The notes below the pieces were generated by a model. The model ran no database searches and was not told where the DNA came from. It was given only the letters and a program-made list of their open reading frames with translations. Both the position numbers and the translations under genes were made by a program. Positions 1 to 8,200 of a stretch of DNA of 24,716 nt are shown here, piece by piece. The DNA comes from CAZXCK01 sp964639225 (GTDB lineage: Bacteria; Chloroflexota; Anaerolineae; Aggregatilineales; Phototrophicaceae). Numbering within the stretch: the first letter of the stretch is position 1; the number at the start of each line of letters is the position of its first letter. The stretch covers positions 1 to 24,716 of the forward strand of contig CAZXCK010000058.1 in assembly GCA_964639225.1 (NCBI GenBank). The letters are read 5' to 3'.

Positions 1-351
1 CAGAATGCCAACAATCGCCAGCAGCAGCGCCGCCAGCGCCGAGAGCGTCATCACCGACGATGCCAGCCGCCACGCGCCGTCGTCGTCATCGGCGGCCAGG
101 AAGCGGGCAAACACGGGAATAAACGACGATCCCAGCGCACCGCCCGCCACCAGCGTAAACAATACTTCGGGGATGCGCTGCGCCGCGTAGAAAGCGTCCA
201 GTTCCACGCCCGCGCCAAACTGCGCGCTGAAGACGGCGGTACGCACCACGCCCAGCACGCCGCTCGCCAGGAAGCCCAGCAGCACCACCAGCGCGGCCTG
301 GATGATCTGCGCGTTGCTCAGCGCCCTGGAACGCGATTCCGGTTGTGACAT
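1..351 (-). CDS. murJ: MurJ/MviN lipid II flippase, N-terminal part (cut by window edge)
   Basis: This is the first ~117 residues of an integral membrane protein that runs off the left edge of the window. After a short polar N-terminus (MSQPESRSRALSNAQ) come a hydrophobic helix, the GVVRTAVFSAQFG segment and then ELDAFYAAQRIPE. This is the typical opening of MurJ, which flips the peptidoglycan precursor lipid II across the cytoplasmic membrane. A second hydrophobic stretch (FTLVAGGALGSSFIPVF) and a third near the edge fit helices 2 and 3 of the MOP-superfamily fold. The ATG at 351 lies 7 bases after the stop of the metallopeptidase gene, so the two are probably co-transcribed. No strong Shine-Dalgarno is visible. 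The family call rests on the N-terminal quarter only. Confidence 0.85.
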   Translation of the reverse strand, partial: MSQPESRSRALSNAQIIQAALVVLLGFLASGVLGVVRTAVFSAQFGAGVELDAFYAAQRIPEVLFTLVAGGALGSSFIPVFARFLAADDDDGAWRLASSVMTLSALAALLLAIVGIL

Positions 352-358
352 GCGGCTT

Positions 359-868
359 TTATACCCGGTGGCTTTCGAGTTGGCGACGGCGAATTTCGTA
401 ATCCGGCACATACTGGCCCACCAGCGACCAGAAGGCCGGGCTGTGATCGAAGACGATCATGTGCGCCAGCTCGTGAACGACGACATACTCAATCAGTGGC
501 AGCGGCAGATAGACCAGCGCCGCATTCAGCGTGATGCTGCCCCGCGACGAACACGACCCCCATTTGCGCGTCATGGCCCGGAACTGCACTCGCCCTGGGT
601 CCACGCCCAGGCGCACGGCCCAGGCATCAACCAGCAGGCGAATCTCAGCAGTCGAGAACAGCGGCTCCGAGCGCTCCGCCGGGATGTGTGGCCCCAGCTT
701 CTCCAGGCCGTGCTCGATGAAACGCTTCACGCGGCGGTCGCTGCGGCGTATCCAGTTGGGGATGAGCACCAGCACATCACCAGCAGGCGTAACGCGCATC
801 GCCATCGACTTGCGCCGCTGCTGCTCGATGATGACGTTGGGTTGGGGTGGTTTCGTCTGTCGTTTCAT
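359..868 (-). CDS. YgjP-like (DUF45) zinc metallopeptidase
   Basis: A 169-residue protein of the DUF45/YgjP family, which is related to SprT and M48 zinc peptidases. The zinc-binding motif HELAH is at residues 132-136 and a likely third ligand is H142 in the downstream HSPAFW motif. The family signature WGSCSSRGSITLN is at 103-115. It has no signal peptide or membrane helix, so it should be cytoplasmic; substrates of this family are poorly known. The start codon is ATG at 868. The gene lies downstream of the terminator that ends the PucC-like gene, so it probably has its own promoter, although none is obvious in the 70-base gap. It is followed after 7 bases by murJ. Confidence 0.85.
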   Translation of the reverse strand: MKRQTKPPQPNVIIEQQRRKSMAMRVTPAGDVLVLIPNWIRRSDRRVKRFIEHGLEKLGPHIPAERSEPLFSTAEIRLLVDAWAVRLGVDPGRVQFRAMTRKWGSCSSRGSITLNAALVYLPLPLIEYVVVHELAHMIVFDHSPAFWSLVGQYVPDYEIRRRQLESHRV

Positions 869-898
869 GCCCGGAAGTCTACACCGGCGCGCGCCAAC

Positions 899-925
899 AA
901 AAAAGGCCGAGGATGTTCCCCGGCC
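899..925 (-). terminator. Rho-independent terminator of the PucC-like gene
   Basis: Read on the minus strand, an 8-bp stem (GGCCGGGG pairing with CCTCGGCC, one G-U wobble) encloses the loop AACAT and is followed directly by six T. It lies 22 bases beyond the TAG of the PucC-like gene, and before the start of the metallopeptidase gene at 868. Confidence 0.85.
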
Positions 926-947
926 TGTGAGGTTGTGCCGCGCAGGT

Positions 948-2372
948 CTAATCCATCGCGCCGACGAAAACCGTCTCGGCGTCGGCGGGTTCGGCGATGT
1001 CGTCCCGGAAGGCCAGCACGTTGACCTGACTCAGAGTCCACAGCGAGACACCCAGGCCAACCACGCCCACCACAAACACCATGCCATACGACAGCGCCAG
1101 ATCGCCGGAGACACGCAGCACCAGGTCGCGCATCACGCCGCCGCCGCTGACTCCCAGTCCACGCGAGAGCGTCACCACCAGCGTCCAGAAGCCCAGGAAC
1201 GTCCCGGCGCGGCTGGCCGGACTCATGTCCATCATCAGGCCCAGCGTGCCCACATTCCAGAAGCCAAGCCCCAACCCCAGCAGAATCAGGCCGGGGATGA
1301 TAACCGCTTCTACGTGGCCCAGCGCCGAATAGGCGAACAGCATAAACGTGAAGAACAGCAGGATGACCCCGGCATACGACATGACGGTATTCGTCAGGAA
1401 ACGATAGCGCCGGGCCATCACCAGAAACATAATCGTGCCCAGGATCGACGCGCCGCCCCAGTAAGCCGAGAAGCGCGTCGTGTTCGCCGCACTGGTGCCG
1501 AACACATCGGCGGCGAACGGTTCCAGCACCAAATCCTGCGAGAAAGCGAAGATCATCGACAGCGACAGGTAAAACATGAAGAAACGCATCGGACGGCTGC
1601 GCCACGCCAGACTCAGGTCCTGCATCATCGACGTTTCCGGCGCGCTGCCCGGCGTATTGTCGATACGGCGCGCGTGGCGTTCCTCGCGCCAGACCGACAC
1701 AAACCACAGCGCGCCCATCACCGCTGCCGCCACAATAAACAGCGTCAGCAGGGCATCGGCGGTGAAGCCCGGTGGCTCAATCGGCTGGCCCAGCGCAGAC
1801 GGCAGCAGCACGTAATCCATGAAGGTACTGGCACTCGAGGGCAGCAGCAGGCCAAAAAACACACCGCCAAGTGTGAAACCAAGCAGCAGAAAGGTCCACA
1901 CCACGCCCACCGCGCGCCCGCGCTGCGCCTCACCGGCTCGGTCGTAGATCAGCGCCAGGAAGGTGCTGCCGGAGATGGCGCTGCCCAGGCTGAACAACAG
2001 CAGCGACACCACCAGCCCGGACCACACCAGCATCGTCGCCGGTTGACCGTCCACCAGCAGCGCCGTCAGACCGCCCAGGCCCACCGTGCTGAGGACCATC
2101 ATCGCCCGGCCCAGCCACACCCAGAACAGCCGCCGCGTGCCCATCACCGTGCGCTGGTCAGAGACGCGCCCGGCCCACACGCCCAGCGGCGCTAAAAAGT
2201 AGCGCAGACTGACCAGAATACCCACTGGCGTCGCCGCGAAACCCAGGTCGCTGATCATGATGCGGTTCCACACGCCGGTCGTCACCACATCGGCCATGCC
2301 AGAGCCAAGATGAAAAAGACCGATCTTCATGTTGCGACCTACACTGAGGTTCGGTTGCTGATTGTTCGCCAT
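948..2372 (-). CDS. PucC-like MFS transporter (BCD family)
   Basis: A 474-residue, roughly 12-helix major facilitator protein. The N-terminus (KIGLFHLGSGMADV, then VWNRIMISDLGF, then SLRYFLAPLGVWAGRVSD) matches the bacteriochlorophyll delivery (BCD) family that includes PucC and LhaA. Those proteins assist assembly or pigment loading of light-harvesting complexes in phototrophs. A second MFS-like repeat begins near residue 250 (SRPMRFFMFYLSLSMIF). Length is normal for the family. It stands alone between a likely promoter at about 2424 and a terminator at 899-925. No bch, puf, crt or chlorosome gene is in the window, so a pigment role cannot be shown here; BCD-type carriers also occur with unknown cargo. 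The ATG at 2372 is preceded by a weak GGGTAG Shine-Dalgarno. Confidence 0.8.
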   Translation of the reverse strand: MANNQQPNLSVGRNMKIGLFHLGSGMADVVTTGVWNRIMISDLGFAATPVGILVSLRYFLAPLGVWAGRVSDQRTVMGTRRLFWVWLGRAMMVLSTVGLGGLTALLVDGQPATMLVWSGLVVSLLLFSLGSAISGSTFLALIYDRAGEAQRGRAVGVVWTFLLLGFTLGGVFFGLLLPSSASTFMDYVLLPSALGQPIEPPGFTADALLTLFIVAAAVMGALWFVSVWREERHARRIDNTPGSAPETSMMQDLSLAWRSRPMRFFMFYLSLSMIFAFSQDLVLEPFAADVFGTSAANTTRFSAYWGGASILGTIMFLVMARRYRFLTNTVMSYAGVILLFFTFMLFAYSALGHVEAVIIPGLILLGLGLGFWNVGTLGLMMDMSPASRAGTFLGFWTLVVTLSRGLGVSGGGVMRDLVLRVSGDLALSYGMVFVVGVVGLGVSLWTLSQVNVLAFRDDIAEPADAETVFVGAMD

Positions 2373-2423
2373 CTGCTACCCGTTTTTGAACGCTATTGTA
2401 GATTTACATAGATTTTCATGCAG

Positions 2424-2452
2424 ATTATAGCGAATCAAAAGCGTTTTGCTAT
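2424..2452 (-). promoter_or_regulatory. Putative promoter of the PucC-like gene with overlapping palindrome
   Basis: An AT-rich island in a GC-rich region. On the minus strand a perfect TATAAT (2424-2429) lies 52 bases upstream of the PucC-like ATG. The near-perfect palindrome CAAAACGCTTTTG (2436-2448) falls in the spacer, where a regulator could block polymerase. Outer arms ATAGC (2427-2431) and GCTAT (2448-2452) are also inverted. No good -35 hexamer is seen at 16-18 bp, so an activator may be needed, or only the -10 is real. Confidence 0.5.
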
Positions 2453-2492
2453 TGTGTCTTGCCGCTGCTATAGGTTTTCTCAGATTTGGGGG

Positions 2493-2963
2493 TTAACGCA
2501 GCGCCGCGAACGGTCCCTGACGCTGCCGGACTCGCTGGCGGATTTCGTCCACAGCCGCCAGAGCCGCCGCCTGCTCCGCCGGGTCGAGTTGCAGCTCGTC
2601 GAATTCGTCCTCATCCAGCAGGGTAATCTTCCCCTGCGGGCTGACGAACACATCCAGCGCCAGATCGTCGGCGGCGACGGTATCGGCGGTGATCTCCGCC
2701 GGGCGGGTGATGTTGCAGTACCAGCCTTTGATCGGCCCGCCGTCGCCGTCGTGGATCTGAAACACGTTGTAGTAACGGTCGGCGTAGAACCACTCGACCA
2801 TCAGATCGCCCTTGCGGAACGTCACCAGGCCGATATCGACCAGCTCGCGGCCAAAATAGGCGTGCAGCCGCAGCCAGTCCGCGCCGCGCTCGACGACGGT
2901 GCCCCTGTAATGCCAGACCGGGCGACCCCGGTGATCGTGTTTGTAGACGGTGATGGCGGTCAT
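2493..2963 (-). CDS. DUF402 protein (nucleotide-phosphatase-like)
   Basis: A 156-residue cytoplasmic protein of the DUF402 family. Characterised members (staphylococcal Ntdp, streptomycete FomD) are metal-dependent phosphatases of nucleoside di-/triphosphates or CMP conjugates. The core appears as FRKGDLMVEWFY (49-60), RYYNVFQIHDGDG (63-75), KGWYCNITRP (79-88), then the acidic DDLALDV (99-105) and LDEDEF (116-121), which match the carboxylate ligands of the family. The start lies 5 bases after the thiamine pyrophosphokinase stop, so the two are probably co-translated. It is the last gene of the long string that begins with the sensory genes. Substrate unknown. Confidence 0.8.
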   Translation of the reverse strand: MTAITVYKHDHRGRPVWHYRGTVVERGADWLRLHAYFGRELVDIGLVTFRKGDLMVEWFYADRYYNVFQIHDGDGGPIKGWYCNITRPAEITADTVAADDLALDVFVSPQGKITLLDEDEFDELQLDPAEQAAALAAVDEIRQRVRQRQGPFAALR

Positions 2964-2968
2964 GGTTT

Positions 2969-3622
2969 TCAGGCGCGGCCTTCGGTGCGGATATACAGCA
3001 GCAGCCCCTCGCCGAAGCTGATGTGAACCGGCACGGACTCCATGACGTTGCTGACACCGCGCGCCGGGCCAAAGTCCAGCGTCTCGTCCTCAAGCGGGTA
3101 TTGCAGGCCGCCCGTGCGGATGCCATGTACCGCGCCGGACAGCGGAATCAGCGAAACGGTATCGCCGGGCGTGCCGTCCAGTGTGTACGCGCCGGGATGC
3201 AGCAAACGGGCTTCCTGCCGCCCGGCCACGAGCCGCACATCACACTCAGACAACTGCGGCAGCATCAGCAGATGCACATTGGCGATGGTCTGGTCCAGAC
3301 GGTCGCCCAGCCCGCCGATAATGCGCAGCCAGCAGTAACCGCGCTCGACCAGATAGGTCAGCGCCAGTTCCAGGTCGGTGGCGTCTTTCTCCGGTGGATG
3401 GCGCACAATCTCGGCCCCGGCCTGTTCCAGCGCATCCAGCTCCCCATCGGAGAGCGAGTCCATATCGCCGATGACGACATCGACATGCAGGCCGAAGTGC
3501 TGCGCCACCCGCGCGCCGCCATCCGCCGCCACAATCAGCGGACTCTCGACCGCCGCCAGTGTATGCCGAACCACCGGGCCGTCCAGTACATCCCCGTTTG
3601 CGAAAACCAGCGCGTGAGTCAT
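2969..3622 (-). CDS. Thiamine pyrophosphokinase
   Basis: A 217-residue thiamine diphosphokinase (EC 2.7.6.2), which transfers pyrophosphate from ATP to thiamine to give the coenzyme thiamine diphosphate. Diagnostic motifs are all present: AADGGA (32-37), GDMDS (52-56), KDATDLE (79-85, the metal- and nucleotide-binding KDxTDxE motif) and GGLGDRLDQTIAN (103-115, thiamine site). The C-terminal beta-sandwich half follows. Length and motif order are typical. The ATG at 3622 starts 2 bases after the preceding hydrolase stop and has no good Shine-Dalgarno, so it is likely expressed by translational coupling. No thiamine riboswitch or other thi gene is visible nearby. Confidence 0.93.
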   Translation of the reverse strand: MTHALVFANGDVLDGPVVRHTLAAVESPLIVAADGGARVAQHFGLHVDVVIGDMDSLSDGELDALEQAGAEIVRHPPEKDATDLELALTYLVERGYCWLRIIGGLGDRLDQTIANVHLLMLPQLSECDVRLVAGRQEARLLHPGAYTLDGTPGDTVSLIPLSGAVHGIRTGGLQYPLEDETLDFGPARGVSNVMESVPVHISFGEGLLLYIRTEGRA

Positions 3623-3624
3623 GG

Positions 3625-4782
3625 TTAGCGGCTGCGACGCCGCCAGCGCTCCTTCAGTTCGATTTTGTTGAGGTCCGGTATTTCGAGGAAAGTTCCCACC
3701 ATCTGCTGAAACAGATCGTATTCCAGCATGGGGAAGTGACGCACCCCCGGCAGCGGAAACGGCAGCACCGTGTCATCTTTGCCCCGCGTGACGTAATCCC
3801 ACACAGCGTCGCCCGGCGCCGGGATAAGCGGGTCGTCCGCGCCGTGTACGACAATTGCCGGCATGGGCATCTGGCACAGCGCATCCAGCATCAGGCCAGC
3901 GTCGAAACGCTGCGCGCTGGCGGCCAGCACCGCCGGGTCGGTGCGCCGGATATCAGCTTCCAGCTTTTCGAACTCCGGCTCAGAGCGTTTGAAACAGCGC
4001 ACCAGCAGATTATCCAGGCTGCCGGCCAGCGCTGCCTGCAGTGGATTCCTGCCATTAGCCGACATCGCAACCTGCGGCAGGGGTGGCAGCGGCAGCGGGC
4101 GGCTGTTGTGCGCGCCGCGCAGGGCCGCGGAGCCACGTTCCAGCGCCGCCTGACGCAGCCGGTCGCGGTCGATCATGCGCGGGTTGGCCAGCGTCTGGTT
4201 ATCAACACTGGCGATGGTGCGCTCTGGGTCGAACGGCTCCGGCTGAAGCTCAGCAGGGCGGTTGGCCAGCGTCTTGTCTTTTGGTCCGCTGCGCAGCGGC
4301 CCCCGGCCCTTGCTGGCCAGCGGCCCCTCGACATCACCACGCGGCCTGCCGGAACTGCCATTGGCCGCCACCGGAGCCGGCAGCGGCGACGGCTGGCGCG
4401 TCTCCAGATTGCCAGGGTCGAACAGCGGCGCGCTGACCAGCATCATACGGGCGACGCGCTCCGGGTACAGGCGCGCAAATTCCAGCAGCACCTGCGCCCC
4501 CAGCCCGTGACCGATCATGGCCGCTTTGGGCACGCCGAGCTGCTGCATCAGCTCATCCAGCAGATGCACCTGCCGGGCGACACTGTAGCGTGCCGGATTC
4601 TTGCTGGAGTCGCCGTAGCCAAACAGATCCATCGCGTACACGCGGTATTTGAGTTGAAGCTGGCGCATGGTGGGCACCCAGTAGCGCCACGAGCCAAGCC
4701 AGCCGTGTATCAGAATCACCGGGCGCCCCCGGCCTAACACTTCGTAATGGACTAAATCGCCGTCAATGTTGATGACACTCAT
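3625..4782 (-). CDS. Alpha/beta-hydrolase-fold protein lacking the nucleophile
   Basis: A 385-residue alpha/beta-hydrolase-fold protein. The oxyanion-side HGWLGSW is at 26-32, and the nucleophile elbow at 91-95 reads GHGLG instead of GHSxG, so the catalytic serine is replaced by Gly93 (codon GGG). The acid (D317 in GADDP) and histidine (H349 in VRHFP) positions are kept. Between about residue 122 and 250, where a cap would sit, is a Pro/Arg/Gly-rich, probably disordered insert with a repeated TLAN-P motif. The 14-base direct repeat GTTGGCCAGCGTCT (4183-4196 and 4261-4274) underlies that motif. Its first 100 residues align without gaps to the intact hydrolase at 17286-18086. It is followed by thiamine pyrophosphokinase and preceded by a CheY-like gene. 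Probably not a classical hydrolase; role unknown. Confidence 0.85.
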   Translation of the reverse strand: MSVINIDGDLVHYEVLGRGRPVILIHGWLGSWRYWVPTMRQLQLKYRVYAMDLFGYGDSSKNPARYSVARQVHLLDELMQQLGVPKAAMIGHGLGAQVLLEFARLYPERVARMMLVSAPLFDPGNLETRQPSPLPAPVAANGSSGRPRGDVEGPLASKGRGPLRSGPKDKTLANRPAELQPEPFDPERTIASVDNQTLANPRMIDRDRLRQAALERGSAALRGAHNSRPLPLPPLPQVAMSANGRNPLQAALAGSLDNLLVRCFKRSEPEFEKLEADIRRTDPAVLAASAQRFDAGLMLDALCQMPMPAIVVHGADDPLIPAPGDAVWDYVTRGKDDTVLPFPLPGVRHFPMLEYDLFQQMVGTFLEIPDLNKIELKERWRRRSR

Positions 4783-4834
4783 GACAGTCTGTTTACCTTG
4801 TTGTCGCCTGCGTATCTGTCACCGGTGCCGGGCA

Positions 4835-5212
4835 TCACGCCATCCCCATTCGCTGCAAAATACCGTTGATGTGCTCCGTCAGTTCCGCCGGGGCGAAGGG
4901 CTTCAGAATGTAATCGTCGGCACCGGCTTCCAGCCCGGTGGCGACTTCGGTGTCCTGCCCCTTCGCTGACAGGAATACCACCGGCGTATGTTTAAGGCTG
5001 TCTATCGCTTTGATCTGGCGACAGGCTTCATATCCCGTGAGCCGGGGCATGCGCACGTCCATCAGAATCAGATCGGGCAGCAGCGCCTGCGCCTGTTCGA
5101 CGGCCTCCTCGCCGTTAGCGGCGGTGAAGATCTCGTGACCGGCGAAAGTCAGCGTGAACTTGATTAATTCGCGGATGTCGCGTTCATCTTCAGCGACGAG
5201 AATGCGGGCCAT
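4835..5212 (-). CDS. Single-domain response regulator (CheY-like receiver)
   Basis: A 125-residue protein made only of a receiver domain. Acidic pocket E8-D9, phospho-acceptor D52 (LILMDVRMP), switch residue S81 (VVFLSAKG) and K103 (DDYILKPF) are all present, so it should accept phosphate from a histidine kinase. It has no DNA-binding or enzymatic output and must act by protein contact or pass phosphate on. The start lies 15 bases after the stop of the giant kinase gene, and that TAG stop is embedded in the likely Shine-Dalgarno TAGGAG, which points to coupled translation and a cognate pair. The spacing from GGAG to ATG is long (12 bases). Confidence 0.92.
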   Translation of the reverse strand: MARILVAEDERDIRELIKFTLTFAGHEIFTAANGEEAVEQAQALLPDLILMDVRMPRLTGYEACRQIKAIDSLKHTPVVFLSAKGQDTEVATGLEAGADDYILKPFAPAELTEHINGILQRMGMA

Positions 5213-5227
5213 ACTGTCTGTTTGCTC

Positions 5228-8200
5228 CTATTGACCACCGGCGCCGGTATCGTGGCTGCCGTTGCCAGCAGCAACCGGCACAAAGCCCGGCTGGCGCAGC
5301 GGTATCGTGATGAAAAAGGTCGTGCCCGCATCGACTTCGGATTCAAACCACACACGACCCCCGTGCATCTCCACCAGTTCGCGGACGATGGGCAATCCCA
5401 GGCCGGTCCCGGCCACGTCCAGCGCCAGCGCCGTCTCGTCGTGACGCTCGAAGCGCCGCCAGATGCGGTCGCGGAAGTCCTCCGGGATGCCCACACCGCT
5501 GTCGCGCACGGTGAACAGCATCAGCCGCCCGCTGGAATCGGGCTGCATGTCGATGTCAATCGTACCACCCGCCGGGGTGTAGTTAAAGGCATTGTCGATG
5601 ACGTTGGTCAGGGCGCGGGTCATCTTGTGGGCGTCCAGCGGCACCGGCGGCAGTTCTGGCCGGGGCGTGAAGTTGATCTGCAAATCCTTGCGCTGGTGCT
5701 GCGGACGCGCCAGCAGCGTATCCAGGCTGGACCGCACTAACTGGTTGACATCGACCGCCGTCAGGCTGAGCTGCTCGCGCCCGGAGTCGATCTGCGAGAT
5801 GTTGAGCACGTCCTCGACCAGCGTCGTCAGGCGCAGCACATTGTCGCGGATGGTTTGCAGGGTGCTTTTCTGCATGTCGCTCAGTTCACCGGCGGCCCCC
5901 ATCAGCAGCAGATCGGTGTAACCCTTGATCGGCGTCAGCGGTGTGCGGAACTCGTGCGAGACGTTGGAGACGAACTGGCTCTTGCTGCGGTCGGCTTCGA
6001 CCTCGCGACTGATGTCGCGCAGCACAGCCACCGCACCCAGGTAGCGCTCGGCGGTATGCACCGGCGACAGGTGAATGCTGACGATCTGCTGGTCGTCGAG
6101 TTCCAGGCGCTGTGCCGTGATCTCGTCCGGGTCATCGCGGTCCAGCATGGCGATGCGGTTGAGCAGCGCGCTGGCCCAGGTGGCGGTGATGACATCGCCG
6201 GTTTCCAGCAGCGAGTCCAGGGTGGCATCCAGCACGTCCTGGCGCGGTGCCTGCAGAATCCGCTCCGCCGCCGTGTTGAACAGGATCAGGCGATTTTCGT
6301 CGTTAATCAGGATCACGCCATCGCCGATACTTTCGAGGATGGCCTTGTTTTTCTCGGCTTCTTCCTGCTCGTTGCGCAGCAGCGCGCCCAGACGCTCGGC
6401 CTGGTCGCGGATCATCTTGTACAGCTCGGCGTTGTTGAAGGCCGACGCCACCTGGTTGGCCGCCGCCACCATCAACCCCAGGTGCGACTCCATGAAAGCG
6501 TCGGCGACATCGCTGACGAATACCATCACGCCGTGTAGTTCCTCGTTCGTCTCCAGCAGAACAGCCAGCGCGCTGCGCCAGGTAGCCGCGCCGGGCGCTT
6601 CGGCATCCCAGAAATCGGCGGTGTGCAGGTCGTGGACCAACATAACGCCCTCTTCCTGCTCAATCAGCCAGCGGGCCAGCGTCTCCGCCGGGTGATAGTC
6701 GCGTGTGCCGTCCGGCGTTTTTTGCAGAGATGTGGGGTTAATCACCGCGCGCGTGTAAAGCTGGTCGGTGAACGGCTCGAACTGCATAATCACGCCATCG
6801 CGCGCGTTGACCGCTTTGGCTACCATCCCCAGCGCGCGCGGCATCAGGCGTTCCATATCCAGCGTGCGCGCCAGCTCTGACGTAATCTGGTACAGCGTGT
6901 CGATGCGGTCGCGTTCCTGTTCCAGTTCGCGGGTGCGTTCGGCGACCTGCCGGTTGAGGTCATCGGCGAAGTTGCTGATGCGGCGGAACAGGCGCGCGTT
7001 CTGGATGGCGGCGCCAAGCTGAGAGCCGACCGTCGTCAGGATACGCTGCTCATTGATGTTGAAGGCGCGCGTACGTTCGCTGTCGCGGACAGCCAGCACA
7101 CCATGAACTTCGTCACCGGCGATGAGGGGCACACCCAGGTAGCTCTTGGCATCGCCCTCGCCGTTGATGATTCCCAGGCTGCGACGCAGTTCATCCGGGC
7201 TGTAGTAGTCGGCGCCCAGGTTCAGCGGGCGGCGCTGCTTAATGATATACGAGACCTCATCGCTGCCCAGTTCGCGTGGCGCGATCTCCGCCGACTGTCC
7301 CGCTTTGACGACCAGCGGGAAGGTGATGGCCTGCGTCTCGGCCTCGTAGAGCGCCAGATACAGATCGCTGGCGCCAGTCACCGCCGGCACCTGGTCACGC
7401 ACAATGGCAATCATGTCGTTAAGGTCCAGCGTGCTGGAGATGGCCCGGCTGAGGTCGTTGATAATCAGCGACTCCTCGAAGTGGGCGGCGGTCTCGGCGG
7501 AGAGGCGCGCGTTCTCGATGGCGACGGCTACCTGAGCGCCCAGCGCGCGCGCCAGCCTCACTTTCTGCTGCGTGACGATGCGATCTTCGCTGGTCTGCTC
7601 CAGTTGCAGCAGGCCGATGGACGCATCACGCACCACCAGCGGCACCAGCATACGCACATTGTAACCGCGCTCGGTCATCTCCAGGCGCTCACGCGGGTAC
7701 GGGTTCTGCTCGTCGTTGTCGATGATGACGACCACATCGCGGTTACGCAGCGTGTGCAGCCGTGCCGGGTAGTTGGTCAGGTCGTGGCGTGTGCCGCGCG
7801 GCAGTACCTGCGTCGGATCATCGCCCATGTTGCGCTCAAGCTGCACTTCAAGCGAGTTATCCACCTCGTCCCAGATCATGATCGAGCAGGCTTCCACGCC
7901 CAGCGCGCCGAACATCAGGTCAACCACGTTGCGCAGCACCGTGTTGAGATCGGTCGTCATCGACGTGGCCTGTGCCGCTTCCAGCAGCGTGCTGAGTTCG
8001 TTGGTGCGGTCGAAGGTCTGCTCGAACAGGTCAGCGTTGGCCAGGGCGATAGCCACCTGGCTGGCAAAAGCGAAGCCCACATGATGATCGGACGGGTTCT
8101 CATAAGCGCCGGCCCGTGAATGCGAGAGCATCACCATGCCGACCACATGGAACTGATTCACCAGCGGCAGGCCCATCCAGCTCTGGCTGGCGGCGTGCAG

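Noticed and set aside
531..2195. A ~550-codon plus-strand open frame opposite the metallopeptidase and PucC-like genes
   Set aside because: His/Arg/Gln-rich translation without domains, spanning the metallopeptidase gene, the terminator and most of the PucC-like gene; antisense artefact.
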